NCBI RefSeq assembly: GCF_024713975.1
Contig: NC_091116.1
Coordinates: 12,740,986 to 12,804,985, forward strand
Direction of reading: 5' to 3'
DNA length: 64,000 nucleotides
Source: Paralichthys olivaceus
Lineage: Eukaryota > Chordata > Actinopteri > Pleuronectiformes > Paralichthyidae
This document shows, in pieces, positions 46,001 through 63,300 of this stretch (within the stretch, counting starts at the first letter, position 1; every line of letters begins with the position of its first letter). A program made the position numbers and the translations under genes. The notes under the pieces were generated by a model that was not told the DNA's origin, made no database searches, and saw only the letters and a program-made list of their open reading frames with translations.

Positions 46001-48359
46001 GGCAGACTGCTGGAGGTATTCGCACGATCACACACATTCACACCTTTATATAATGTCCGTGTATCATTGCCTCATCTCCGTCTTCCTGTGAGTCATCAGG
46101 TGCTCGGGGGTCACGAGGGTCCAGTCAGCTGCTTGTGTTTCAGTCCCGTGCAGTCGATCCTGGCCAGCGTCTCGTGGGATCGCACCGTGCGGCTGTGGGA
46201 CATGTTGGACAGCTGGCAGGTCAAGGAAACGCTTCCGCTCACATCTGACGGTAAAAGGAGTTACCTGATTCTGGGACGTTTAGATTTTTCACTAGTGGAC
46301 TGTGCTTTTATCATACAGCCACAAGAGGGCACCAGAGTTTAAAAAAATTAATTCACTCACTGTGGTATCTTTCCCCCTCAGGCTTGTCGGTGACGTACCG
46401 CCCTGACGGTCAGGAGTTGGCCGTGGCCACTCTGAACGGGGAGGTCGCTATCTGGAACCCCCACACCGCCACGCAAACCGGCTCCATCGCTGGACGCCAC
46501 GACCTGCAGATGGGCCGCAAAGAGACGGATAAAATCACAGCCAAACATTCCGCCAAGGGCAAGTGAGTGTCACAGTCACGACATCTGTCCCCAGCTGTGT
46601 TTCAGTGTGGCTGTTTTGGGGGTTTCTGCATTAGATAAGGCTTTGATCCAGGTTGTGTGTTATTTTTTCATTTTGCATGAAGGTCCTTTACGTGTCTGTG
46701 CTACTCTGCGGACGGGGAGTCGATCTTAGCGGGAGGTCAGTCCAAGTTTGTCTGCATCTACAACGTGAAGGAGCAGATGCTCGTGAAGAAGTTTGAAATC
46801 TCCTGCAACTTGTCCTTCGATGCCATGGAGGTAAAAATGAAAATGTCCAGGGATTATGTAGCCACACACAATGTCGTGTGAAATAACTATGGTTTGCTAA
46901 TTTGAAAATATGGCAAAACGTGATAAATTTGATGCTAAAACAAAAAACTTTTCCTGTTCAGGAGTTCCTGGACAGGCGGAAGATGACGGAGTTCGGCAGC
47001 CTGGCTCTGGTGGACGAGGGAGCAGGGGACGGAGACGGCGTCAACATCAGCCTCCCAGGAGTCAGGAAAGGTTTGACGCCTCCTTCAGCAGCTCAGACCA
47101 AAAGGAATCAGTGATTTCTCCAACCTGATGTGGAGGAATCTCCGTTAAACGTTTATATCTTCTCTCTCTGTGTTTTTAAGGTGACATGAGTTCTCGCCAC
47201 TTCAAGCCAGAGATCAGAGTCAGCTCGCTGCGCTTCTCGCCCACTGGTAGGTGATAGATTTACAACTTCCTGTGCAGAAGAGCAGGAGTCCGCTGTCACA
47301 TGTTTCACTAAAGTGGCTCCGTCTTCTCTCAGGTCGCAGCTGGGCGGCCACCACCACAGAGGGCCTGCTCGTCTACTCCCTTGATGGTTCTATAGTATTT
47401 GACCCCTACGACCTCGACCTGGACGTGACGCCGGCCAGCATACGCAAGCAGCTGCGGCTGCAGGAGTGGACGTCGGCCATCGTCCTGGCGTTCAGACTCA
47501 ATGAAAAAGCCCTCAAGCAGGAGGTGTTAGAAACGGTGCCACACGAGCAGAGTGAGTGAACCACTCTTCAAACAACTTCATCTTAAAGCTGAACACGCCT
47601 GAACGCTCTGGTTTGTCTGTGTCCTTCAGTCGCGGTGGTTTGCAGTTCACTTCCTGACATTTACGTGGAGAAGCTCCTCGGGTTTGTGGCGACGTGTTTG
47701 GAGAAGTCGGGTCACCTGCAGTTCTACATGAGCTGGGCCCAGAACCTGCTCATGCTGCACGGACAGAAACTCAAGAACAGGTCTGAAGAATGTTGTGAAC
47801 GATTTGAAAGTGACACTGTGTAAGATGATTAAATCAGAAGCACTGAGAGCAAAGGGACAACACAGTCGTATCTCACATCTGTGCATTTATTCTGTTTTGA
47901 TATGATTCTGACCGACTTTCTTGGGTGTGCAGGTCAGGAGCCATACTGCCCACACTCCAGGCGCTGCAGAAGAGCATCCAGAGACACTTTGACAACCTGT
48001 CAAAACTGTAAGTCTCTGCTTTACCCTCTACTGTCTCATACTGAACCGAACGAACACCAGCGTTAAAAATGTAAAAATAAGAAGACGAGTCTACAACAGG
48101 CCCGACAGAGATGAGACACTAAAAAGAAGACACCAACATATATATATCATTCACACACGTGTACCTTCTTTGTGTATGCTTTCTGTAAAGGTGTGACTTC
48201 AACATGTACAACATCCGCTACGCTGAGGCCCTGTCAAAGCAGAGGGGTGTGAAGAGAGCAGCAGCGGAGGAGGAGGAGGAGGAAGAGGAGGAGGCTGATG
48301 AAGGGCTGTCAGAGGGGATGAGCGAAGCATCGTTTGATGAGGCAGAGATGATTCTTTAG
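43064..48359 (+). CDS. pwp2: PWP2 / UTP1, UTP-B subunit of the SSU processome
   Basis: Twenty-one exons: 43064-43081, 43406-43518, 43690-43784, 43890-43989, 44087-44230, 44311-44446, 44559-44794, 44877-45020, 45175-45245, 45353-45489, 45606-45754, 45868-46015, 46100-46250, 46382-46562, 46683-46830, 46962-47070, 47181-47246, 47333-47551, 47630-47780, 47933-48007, 48191-48359. They total 920 codons, 919 aa, which is the human length as I recall it. Nucleolar WD40 scaffold in pre-18S rRNA processing. Start MKFAYRFSNLLGAVYRQGNL is the family N-terminus. Two beta-propellers of WD repeats follow (for example GGDDGKVKVWNTNSG, SVSWDRTVRLWDMLDSW), interrupted at about residues 240-256 by an acidic Glu-rich loop (EEEEEEERLEGEEGE). 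Residues about 789-890 form the Utp12 helical domain (LLMLHGQKLKNRSG, LQKSIQRHFDNLSKL). The tail is acidic. Intron 3 has a GC donor. Confidence 0.95.
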
Positions 48360-48406
48360 CAAAATGTTGGACTGTGAGAAAACATTGTAATTGTAAACAG
48401 TTTTTT

Positions 48407-48412
48407 AATAAA
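48407..48412 (+). terminator. pwp2: polyadenylation signal AATAAA, pwp2
   Basis: AATAAA 48 bases after the pwp2 stop codon, giving a short 3' UTR. Confidence 0.65.
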
Positions 48413-48702
48413 TTCATATTATGTAACATTTACTTATGTTGTATTTATGTGAATTCAACTCTTCTTTAGTGAAATCTTCCTGTAGTTTTAATCCTAATAC
48501 ACTAATAACCTCAACATTAAGCACTTTTAATGCATCTAATTCATGATTACTGCAGAGTTTGGTGTTTGCATGTGCTAAAACAAATGAAAATAAATTATTT
48601 AAGTGTTAACACATTATTTTATTCGTTAAACATTATGTTGAAATGATGTAAGAAGCTGTAAGAATTATTATTTTGTATTTTTAACATGAGGATTTGGGTC
48701 AA

Positions 48703-48751
48703 ACTACGTTACCCGGCAGCACTTGCGACGCCGGAGCGGAAGAGGCGGGGC
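48703..48751 (+). promoter_or_regulatory. eed: candidate eed core promoter
   Basis: ACTACGTTACCCGGCAGC (48703-48720) resembles the ZNF143 element, and GAGGCGGGGC (48742-48751) is a GC box (Sp1-type), both within 80 bases of the eed start codons. No TATA box. The spacing fits a TATA-less housekeeping promoter; the motif calls are by eye. Confidence 0.4.
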
Positions 48752-48780
48752 TTTGGGGCAAAATGAGGGAAAATAGGAAC

Positions 48781-52948
<4,168 letters not shown>

Positions 52949-54100
52949 GACGGAAACAGGAGAAAAAAGAAGAAATTTTGTTCCTGTTGCTTTTAACTTT
53001 CTCCCGACATGTTGTACAGGTCGACGTCGAGAGAAAAAAGGAAATGAACGTTTGGTCTCGGGTGTTTCTGCGTTTTTTTTTTCCTATTATAAAAAAAAAG
53101 AACCTGCTTCTCCTGCAAAGAGATCGATTATGTTTCCAGATTTCTACGACGTTTGAAGGACCAGGTTTGACGTGAGAACGAGGAACAAATCTTCAGTGAC
53201 CTAACGTGTGAATTTTGCTCCCTATCATGAATTAATGTTCTAATTTCATATATTGGATTTGAAGGAACAGTGATTATAGCGGCGGAGCTCCACCTCCTCT
53301 GTGTGCCTTCTTTTGTCGCCTGTTCGGCCGGAAAGCTGCATTTTTTTTTGCAGTGTTCCACATTTAACATCGATTAGTACACACAAAACAAAAGGAAGAT
53401 ATTTTTTGTCTTGTTTTATTTCACTTATTCTGATATTTCCTGTGTTTCCTTGTCCACACACACACACACACTCTCTGACTGTTGTTGCATCGTTTACAGT
53501 GTTTGTATTATAGTGACATTTGAAGCTTTATTAAGTTCAGTCAATAAAAGTGATTTTTGTAAATACTCACTCCAGAGTCACTTTGTGTGGAGATATTCCA
53601 CTTGAGTTCGGCTGAAGGTGAAATTAAATCCTGACGGGAGAGACGAGGGGGGAGGGGGGGGCGTAGCTTTTATTACAGTAGCAAGCAGGCTTTTATTTTG
53701 GAAAGTTCCACAAAATTAAAAGCCTACTGAAGGAAGGAGTGAGTTTATTTTTTTTTTTACCTTTGTGGAGATCTTGTATTTGAATTGACCTTAAATAAAA
53801 CGTATTTTTCTACACATATTACGTTTTATTTCTTTTCCCCCACAAGCGTGAGTCTAATTTAATTTATTTTTGATTTATAACAAAACTTTTAAAACTGCGA
53901 TAGATTTTTACTGCATTAAGGACAATACGTTATATAGGATATTTGTCCAATTTATCTCTTTATTCTTTCACTTGTTGTATCTTTAGTTTTTATGGGCTTC
54001 TCATGATGGGAGCCATAACATTCTTGATTTCTGAGCTGGATCCAGTTTCATTTCCTTCTCCTGTGCTCTTGTGTTGTTTATGGTCTGAAGGACAATAAAG
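52949..54100. other. eed 3' UTR and spacer to atp7b
   Basis: AT-rich 3' UTR with candidate AATAAA at 53543-53548, then a spacer with G and T homopolymers. No further gene seen. Confidence 0.55.
53543..53548 (+). terminator. eed: polyadenylation signal AATAAA, eed
   Basis: AATAAA about 595 bases after the eed stop codon; the first clear hexamer after the stop. Confidence 0.55.
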
Positions 54101-54163
54101 TGAAACCTGAACCCCCCTCCTCCTCACCCAACAGTGCAAACCCCCGCAGTTCAGACGCTGGAG

Positions 54164-54243
54164 TGCGCCCTCGCTCTGCGCCGCACCGTTGCGCACCGTG
54201 CCATTACGCACAGCTCCGCGCTCCCCTCGTGTGTCCTGCGCGC
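54164..54243. promoter_or_regulatory. MRE-core cluster upstream of atp7b
   Basis: Three matches to the metal-response-element core TGCRCNC lie in a CpG-rich stretch 70-150 bases before the proposed start codon: TGCGCCC (54164-54170), TGCGCAC (54190-54196) and TGCGCGC (54237-54243). A fourth, TGCGCTC, is inside exon 1 near 54465. MTF-1 binds such cores in metal-handling genes. In GC-rich DNA some matches are expected by chance. Confidence 0.4.
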
Positions 54244-54313
54244 TGCGGACTTTGGCCCCGCGACGTTCGACAGGTGGAGATAAACCGAGAGTCCGATCAG
54301 CTGCTGCTCCGAC

Positions 54314-57300
54314 ATGTTTTCACCGAAGTCGCCCAAAACCAGCGGGACCAGGGTTGAGTCCGCGTCGACGCGCGGCGCAGGGGAGCAGATCTGTATGGTT
54401 GAATGTGGCTGCGGGCCGGACTGCACCCGGGGACTCCACACTGCGGCCTGCGGCAGGGGACGATGCGCTCCGGACTTCCAGGTACAGAGGGGCCCTCCAG
54501 GGAACCGTCTGCAGCTCGTGTCCCATCAGATATACGTCTCCAAAGTCTTATTTTGAAGGGCTCATGTCCACCTCGTGCAGTTTATCCACTTTATTTTGGC
54601 GCAGCAGCAAATCTGATGGGAACCTGTTGAGCCACATGTTTTTCTTTCCACACCTCAAGTCCCCAAAACTATTTATTGATGCTTGAAAATAGGTTTCTAT
54701 GTCGTTAAGTTCAAGGGGTCATACTCACATTTAATATGTTATGATGAAATGATAACTTTAATTACACAGCGCCTTTAAAATCAGGGTTAGACAGACAAAG
54801 ACATGGACAACTCTGGTAACAACAATCAATCGTAAAGTCTAAATCCATAAAAAGAGTTGGAAGGAGACGATATTATCTAAAAGCAATAAAACAAAGATAA
54901 CAAGCTGATGTCCCAAGTGTGTGAAGAAGTGATTTATTATTAGTGAACTTTAAACACTTGAAATCATCTCCCCACAGATCCAGGCTACATTACAGTTTGT
55001 CTTAAACCATATTTATTACACATCAAATGTTAAATGTCTCTGTGACGCCATGCTCAAGGTCAGAGGACCCAAATGTAAACATGCACATACTAAAGTACTG
55101 CAGTATGAGTAGAAATACAAGTAACTGCTCAACAGAGGTCCTGCTAAAACTGTGTTTACTAGATTTTACTACAATTCACTGGGAGTCTTTTGATTTCTCT
55201 GAAAGATTTTGCAACTTTTGCACAAAGAAAATGTAAATGATCCTGCATCCAAAAAGATAAACAGCCTTTCCCAAGTGATTTTTCTCTTCTGGTGAATCAG
55301 CGGCTCGTTCTCTAAAATAAATCTGATTCTAAATGAAAACATTCTATAGTTTTAATGTGCAACAGGTTCTTCTAAAGCTTTAAAAAGTCAGAAACTGCTT
55401 CTTTATGCGGCCGATTACAGAAACAGTTGCTGAATCCGATGGTGAATCATGTGTAACATCTGTCCTCCAGTTACTCTGGAGGCTGAATGAACTTATTGTC
55501 CGAGCTCGTCTGGGCCGAAGCTGCGTTAGTGTCATGTAATCACACAGGTGACGTCGGTGGAAGAGGTCAGGGTCACGCAACGCAAACCGGCAAAGGGGTA
55601 GTTCTGTAATTCAGGTTGTCCAGTGTTTTGTAATTTAATCTTATCTCTGAAATGATTTGTGTGTTTGGAGAAGTTGCTCTTTGAACAGTTGAACAGCGAT
55701 CGTGAACTCAGCCATCACATTTCAGTGTCCGACTGTAACACAAAGGCTCACACAGAGATCCACGCACAGAGGTCTGCTCCTATAGACATTATTAATATGA
55801 AGCTGATTGAGGTTGTGGGTTCGAGTCCCATCTGGGGTGATTTACAGCTTTTGACCCGGCTTATGCAGCACAAGCTTCTTTTTTTTTTTTACATGGATGA
55901 AAATCAAAAGTGAGAGTCCATCTTCTCTCCTCCGCTCTGTGAGGTACCAGCGACTCTTGACTTTAAGCAGAGTCACGTTGTCGAGCTTATGTGGAGGCTC
56001 AGTCATGTGGTGTGTGTGTGTGTGTGTGGGGTGGGGGGGATGTCCAGAAACATTATTTTTCATATAAGTGACATGAAAGTTCAAGTGAAGACGAGAAGAT
56101 GTTGAAATTTATAAACCACCAAATGGGATCTGGTGCCTGAATTTCAGTGTAAGTGATTATGACCACGGAGACTATTCCTCACTTGTTTTCCCATAAAACC
56201 AAAAAGTTTGAGAGGTTTCAGATTTGATTTAGCGCCGGGGTTTCAGAGATCCGAGGCTGCAGAGCTGAAACAATGGTTGCAGGAACATTTTCCGAGCTTG
56301 TTGAGTCGTTGAACAGACGCTTCTTTGCGTTTTTCTTTCCATTCATCAGATCCAGCTGCACAGAGCGGACTAACGGAGCAGGACATTCAGAGTCGTCTTA
56401 GTTCCTGAGCCAGTGGAGTAATTACCTGGAACATAGGAACACTGTGGGAAACTACTGTGTTTGGTTTCGTGACGATTCTTCAGGGTCAAAGATCAAGAGT
56501 CTGTTTACGACAGGGATAAGCTGCGAATCCATGAATCATGGACCTGACTTCTGATAGCACCATTACCTCAGAGAGGATTCTGGATTTATTGCACAATATC
56601 ATACTGAGCTGTGAACAAAAGGCAGAAACATCCTGTACGATTTAATAATGTGCAGCTGACAGTGCAGTTTTGTCTGAGGGCTTTTCAAAATAAAGGCCCT
56701 AGGCAGCTGACTACTCATATTTTTGTGAAGTTGAATGAATGATTCTAATCAAGTGTCCTGAAATTGAAAGTTTTGCATTGATTCACTTTTCTTTTTTGAC
56801 TTTTTTTAGGGGATTTGCATTGATGTTGAGAATCAAGGCTTTGACAACTTGGCCTACGAGTATGGGAGCCAGAGTGATCTCCACCTTCCTCCCACATCTG
56901 CCTCCAGGGTGACGCTACACCTCCGAGGACTCTGCACCGAGCACCAGGCCCGGGCCATCGAATCCAGAACCTCCACGCTGAAGGGGGTACTCGGCATCAG
57001 CCTGTCTTTACCCAGGAAATTAGCCAAAGTGGACTATGATACCTCGGCCATCACAACCAAAGAGCTGGCCCTGGAGCTCCAGAGCCTGGGACACAGTGTG
57101 GAGTCGGCGGTGCAGATCAGGGTGGACGGTATGCACTGCCACTCCTGTGTGCAGTCCATCGAGGGACACGTCGCCGAGCTGCCAGGAGTGACATACATTC
57201 AGGTGTCTCTTCAGGACAAAGCGGCTCTGATTGTGTTTCAGCCTCTTCTAGTCACACAACAGGAGCTGAGAGACGAGATCGAGGACATGGGGTTCGATGC

Positions 57301-60300
57301 CACGTTCTTAACCGAGGACCCGTCCGCAGAGGACATCAGCTGCTGGCAGAGGGACATCTCGACGCTGTCCACTGAGACGGTGACCGTCTGGATCGGAGGG
57401 ATGACCTGCAGCTCCTGTGTGCAGTCCATAGAAGGGAGGATCTCTCAGATGACCGGGACACTGTCCATAAATGTGTCACTGGAGGACGAGAAGGGAACGA
57501 TAACCTTTGACCCCTGTCTGACGGCGCCGGAGCAGCTCAGGGCGGCTGTCGAGGACATGGGGTTTGACGCGTCGCTTCAAGGTATCGACCGATCAGAAAA
57601 ATGTACTGACAATAACGTGTCGATGATAAAGTCAGCTTTTCAACTCACGGAGCTCGAGGCAGACGATCATTGTTAGATCCCCTCAAACCACTTCCACTGT
57701 TGTCAACCCACTCATGGATTCTCCTACTTACATATATCTATATACATATATATCTATATATATATATATAATAATTCATTTATATTCAGGGGAGCTTTGT
57801 TATTTATAGACTCATGAGTACGAATGAAAGAATCAATCCGTCTACATAAAAATCCAGTGGAAGCACCGAAGGTCTTTCATGTACAGACTGCTGCGGGTCA
57901 CTAAGGCAGCAGGCCACCACGGTTACCGTCGGTTCCCATGGAAACCAGACAAGTATGCTCTCCAGTCGGACTCGGAGGGCTCTCGAATGGCGGCCGGGGG
58001 CTAATGACTGAAACTGCTCTCGCCAAGACTTGACTTTGATGAATTAATCTTCAGCTTTAAAGGTCAAGTTGACGTTGAATGTTTTGGATTTTAAAGGAGA
58101 AAGCTGCAGCTTTTCGTTCACACGCTTTTATTTCAGTCTCACCTCAGACGTTACTTATATTTCTGTCAATCTGTGGTTTGTGGATGAAGTTGTTTCACGA
58201 GACGTTTCTATTTCTTTGCTCGTGTTCACAGGTTCACATCCCACAGTTCGTTTTAAACCACGGTGGCGTAAATATTTGTTTTGCATGTTGTCATTAAAAT
58301 GTATGTGCGGTTGTTTTTCAGGATACGGTTCATCGCTGTGTGTCCACCTTTAATCATCTTCCCTCTCTTCTCGTCAGAGCCTGTAGAGACGATCCAGAGT
58401 CAGGGAAAGCTCAGACCCGTCACCTCTGGACCTTCTCGCCTTCCTGACTCTCAAACGCACAACAAGGCGGGAGTCAGCAACGGCACGGGATCACAGAGGA
58501 ACAATCAGCCGCGCTCCCCCGACGTCAAAGTGCAGAAGTGCTTCATCTGTGTGACGGGAATGACCTGCACCTCCTGTGTGTCCAACATAGAGAAGAACCT
58601 GCTCAAACACAAGGGTATGTTGACTCCAGAAAAAAGAAATATCCTGGATACAAACACTTACTGATGAAACTAAAACAGATCTAACAGAAATTGCGTCTTG
58701 GTCCAGGAATCCTCTCGGTGTTGGTTTCTCTGATGGCGGGAAAAGCTGAGGTGAAATATGACTCAGACGCCACAGACGCCAACGCTGTAACTCAGCTCAT
58801 CGAGGACTTGGGCTTTGGGGCCAAGTTGATGGAAGACAACGCAGTTTCACACGGGAAGCTCGACCTCTCAGTAAGTCTTCAAACACAACGTGACTCGGTG
58901 AAAAACAACAGCCTGGAGTTTTCACCACGGTTCACTTTTAGATAACAGGTATGACCTGCGCATCGTGCGTCCACAACATCGAGTCCGAGCTCACCACGAC
59001 CAAAGGGATCCTCGGGGCCTCCGTCGCTCTCGCCACCAAAAAAGCACAGATCCAGTTTGACCCCGAGGTGCTCGGAGCTCGAGATATCATCAAGGTCATT
59101 CAGGTAAGTCTCACCTGTTATTCTCAACACCTGATCTTTGTTTAAACCTGTGACTTCCACGCTGCTTCTCCCTGCAGAGTCTTGGATTTGAGGCCAGTCT
59201 GGAGAAGCAGGGATTCAAAGGCAACCTCGACCACTCAGAAGAAATTAGACAGCAAGTATCTGTAACTTCTTAAAAGTTAGAACTGATGTGAAAATTCTTT
59301 TTAAGAGCTCAGGCTGCATGTTCCTGGATTTTATCTGGAACCTTTATTGACCTATGCTAAGAGACGGTGGGTTGAAACAGAGGTGACAGATGAAGTCTCG
59401 AGGAAAGACGTATTTCTGGCACGTTTGCAGATGGAGAGGCTCCTTCCTGCTCAGCCTCGTCTTCGGCCTCCCCGTCATGGGCCTCATGATCTACATGATG
59501 GTGATGGACAGTCAGCACAGCCAACACGGAGGCTCCATGCCCGAGGAGCAGAACGTGCTGCCGGGCCTCTCCCTCCTCAACCTGGCGTTTTTCCTGCTCT
59601 GTACACCTGTGCAGGTAAGAGAACCGCTTGCTTTCTTAAATCCAGATCACTTGCTCAGAAATGGTCCAGTTTCCTGAGTGTGACTGTGGTTGGTTCCTTT
59701 TGCATGAAGGGGCCTTTTGTTTCTTGTGACTAAAACTTAGTGAGTTGACACTGGATAGTTCTTGGCACCTGCCACACAAACCAGGTTCATAATCTAGCTC
59801 AGCTTTTACCATCGGGGACATTTTGTCCAGATGATCTTTAGATTTTACTTTCAGCAAAACTTTGAATTTTTATTTTGGGTTCAGAAGAAACAGAAATGGT
59901 GCAGTGCTGACTTTTCTGTCCTTCCTTCCCTCCAGATCTTCGGAGGCCGGTACTTCTACATCCAGGCGTACCGCTCGTTAAAACACCGCACAACCAACAT
60001 GGACGTGCTGATCGTGTTGGCCACCTCCATCGCCTACATCTACTCCTGTGTGGTCCTCGTCGTAGCCATGGCCGAGCGAGCCAGCCAGAGCCCCGTCACC
60101 TTTTTCGACACGCCGCCCATGCTGTTTGTGTTCATCGCTCTGGGTCGGTGGTTGGAGCATGTTGCAAAGGTAGAAAATAAACAGATTTCGGTTGAATGAA
60201 GTTGGTAAATGCACGAAGCAGCTTTATAAAACTTGATTTAAACAATCTCTGCAGAGTAAAACCTCGGAGGCTTTGGCCAAGCTGATGTCACTTCAAGCCA

Positions 60301-63300
60301 CCGACGCCACTGTCGTCATTCTAGGACCCAACTTCTCCATCGTCAGGTCAGACACACGATACAGAAAGTAAAGTTAAAACTTCCAGTGTCTCACTTTGAG
60401 AAATAACAAGCTGTGGGACCTCAGTGAGGAGCAGGTGGTGGTGGAGCTGGTCCAGCGGGGCGATGTGGTGAAGGTCTCTCCAGGAGGGAAGTTCCCCGTC
60501 GATGGGAAAGTGATCGAGGGAAGCTCCATGGCAGACGAGTCCTTGATCACAGGTGGGAGGATGAAACAGCTGCAGAGAGGGAAAAGACTTTTTCTAAACC
60601 TTTTCTCTCTCCTCCGTCAGGTGAGCCGATGCCTGTTAGTAAGAAGGTGGGTAGTTTGGTGATCGCCGGCTCCATCAACGCTCACGGTGCTCTGCTGGTG
60701 GAGGCCACTCATGTGGGCAACGACACAACTCTGTCTCAAATCGTCAAACTGGTGGAAGAGGCACAGACGTCCAAGGTAAGACACAGATAAAACTTCATTT
60801 GAAATTCATTGCACTGCTGCAGAGAAGAAGCACAAACTGAGACCACTGGTTTCTGTAGTTTCCAGCAGCGCCTGGACATTTGTCCCTCTGGTGTCTCCTC
60901 AGGCTCCCATCCAGCAGTTTGCAGACAGACTCAGCGGATACTTTGTGCCCTTCATCGTCCTCGTCTCTCTGATCACCCTCGTGGCCTGGATGGCGATCGG
61001 ATTCATCAATTTTGAAATAGTGAAGGAAAACTTCCCGGTGGGTGCACGCTGCACACACACGTGTGTTCTCATGCGGAGATGAGGCTTTTTATTTTAATAA
61101 CCACGTCTGGATCTCTCCTCCTCACAGGGTTACAACCAGAACATCTCCGACGCGGAGGTCATCGTGCGCTTCGCCTTCCAGGCGTCCATCACGGTTCTGT
61201 CCATTGCCTGCCCCTGCTCTCTGGGCCTGGCAACCCCGACTGCTGTCATGGTGGGCACAGGTGTCGGAGCTCAGAACGGGATCCTCATCAAAGGAGGCGA
61301 GCCGCTGGAGATGGCCCACAAGGCAATGCACCTTAACGTCCTGATCCCCGACATTATAACAGACACTGAATCTTTACACTCTGCTGTCGATGTGTTGATC
61401 TACTATCCTCATTAACTGGGGACACCTTGTGGCGGCAGATGGTACTGCTTCATCACTGAAACTGTCCTGTATCTCAGATCCTTCCTTTTTTCTAAGTTTT
61501 TTTTTTTTTTTTACTGTGTACAGTTCATCACTACATTTCAGTTCAATTACTACATTTCCTACTTTTCCAAAGCTTGTGCTGGTGAGAGCAGTAAACCATA
61601 GGTACTGTGAGACAGTGACAGCGGCACAATCAGTGCAAACATTGGATTTAAAACGTTAAAGCCAGAAGAAGACAAATATATAATTAGAGATAAATAAATT
61701 ACCTCTCAGTGATCTTTCTCTTGCTTCCAGTCTCAATAAATACCTGATGCATGAAATCCACTTACAACACGAAGAAACTAAAGATGAAGGCGGATCTGTG
61801 ACTCTGTTGTGTTTCTCAGATCCGAGTGGTGATGTTCGATAAGACCGGTACGATCACAAACGGCGTTCCTCGGGTGACCCGTGTGCTGGTGTTGTGGGAG
61901 ATGGCGCGTATGCCCCTGAGAAAGATCCTGGCAGTGGTGGGCACAGCGGAGGCCAGCAGCGAGCACCCGCTGGGCATGGCGGTCGCTAAACACTGCAAAG
62001 AGGTGAGAGTCCTAATCAGGATGTTGTGTGTTTGAAAGCGTGTCCAGGTGAATTGACCTGCTCTCTCTCTGTGTGCACTCGACAGGAGCTGGGCTGTGAC
62101 GTGCTGGGTTACTGCCAGAACTTCCAGGCGGTGCCCGGCTGTGGGATCAGCTGCAGAGTGTCCAACGTGGAGCATCTGCTTCTGCAGCAGAGTGACGAGA
62201 GTTTCCTGCTTCCAGGAGCCACCACTGACGAGAGCAGCCTGCTGCCTGAGCCCGAGGCCCCGTCTGCAGGTCTGGTGCTCTTCACTTCCTGAGGTTCCCA
62301 GGTTTAAGAGTTCCAGTAGATGAAATCCACGTGACAGTATAGTTTCTTAATTTCTTTGCTTGCAGGTCAAGGGTTGTTTTTCTCCGTCCTGATCGGAAAC
62401 AGAGAGTGGATGAGGAGGAACGGTCACCACATCGGAGCAGACGTAGATGCCGCCATGTGCAGCCATGAGACGAAAGGGCAGACCGCCATCCTGGTGGCCA
62501 TAGACGGTGAGGACCTGCTCACTATATCCTCTTTATCAGACTTTGCTGCTGCAGCGCCTGAGTGGTGCTTGGTCCCATGTTGTGTGTGTTCTCTGCAGGT
62601 GTGCTGTGTGCCATGTTAGCGATTGCAGACACAGTGAAAGCCGAGTCGGCGTTAGCGGTGCACACACTCAACAGCAGGGGCATTGAGGTGGTTATGATAA
62701 CGGGAGACAACAGACGCACGGCCAAAGCCATCGCGGCACAGGTACGACACACACGTCGACAAAGAATTCTAAACATACTGATGGAAAACGACCTGAATGT
62801 CTGAAATGAAATGGTTCCTCAGGTTGGCATCAGGAAGGTGTTTGCTGAGGTGCTGCCGTCACATAAAGTGGCTAAAGTGCAAGAGCTGCAGGAGCAAGGC
62901 CTGCGAGTTGCCATGGTGGGAGACGGTGTTAATGACTCGCCCGCCCTCGCCCGCGCTGACGTGGGCATCGCCATCGGCACGGGGACGGACGTGGCCATCG
63001 AGGCGGCGGATATCGTCCTGATCAGAGTGCGTCTGACATGTCTGCAGAAACAGAAAATCAAAAGTTCACGTCACGTTCAGGTCAGTGCTTTAAACCGAGG
63101 GTTTTCCACTCTGTGCAGAACGATCTGCTGGACGTGGTGGCGAGTATCGAGCTGTCCAAGAAGACGGTGCGGAGGATACGCATCAACTTCGTCTTCGCTC
63201 TCATCTACAACCTTGTGGGAATTCCAATCGCTGCCGGTAAGGACAGATTATACACTTACATACATTAGCCCTTCACCTCATATTTAGACATAGAACAAGG

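Noticed and set aside
43064-48359. WDR75, suggested by the neighbouring COL5A2 in human
   Set aside because: The protein starts MKFAYRFSNLLGAVYRQGNL and ends with a Utp12 domain; length 919 aa and 21 exons fit PWP2. WDR75 has a different start and WD pattern.
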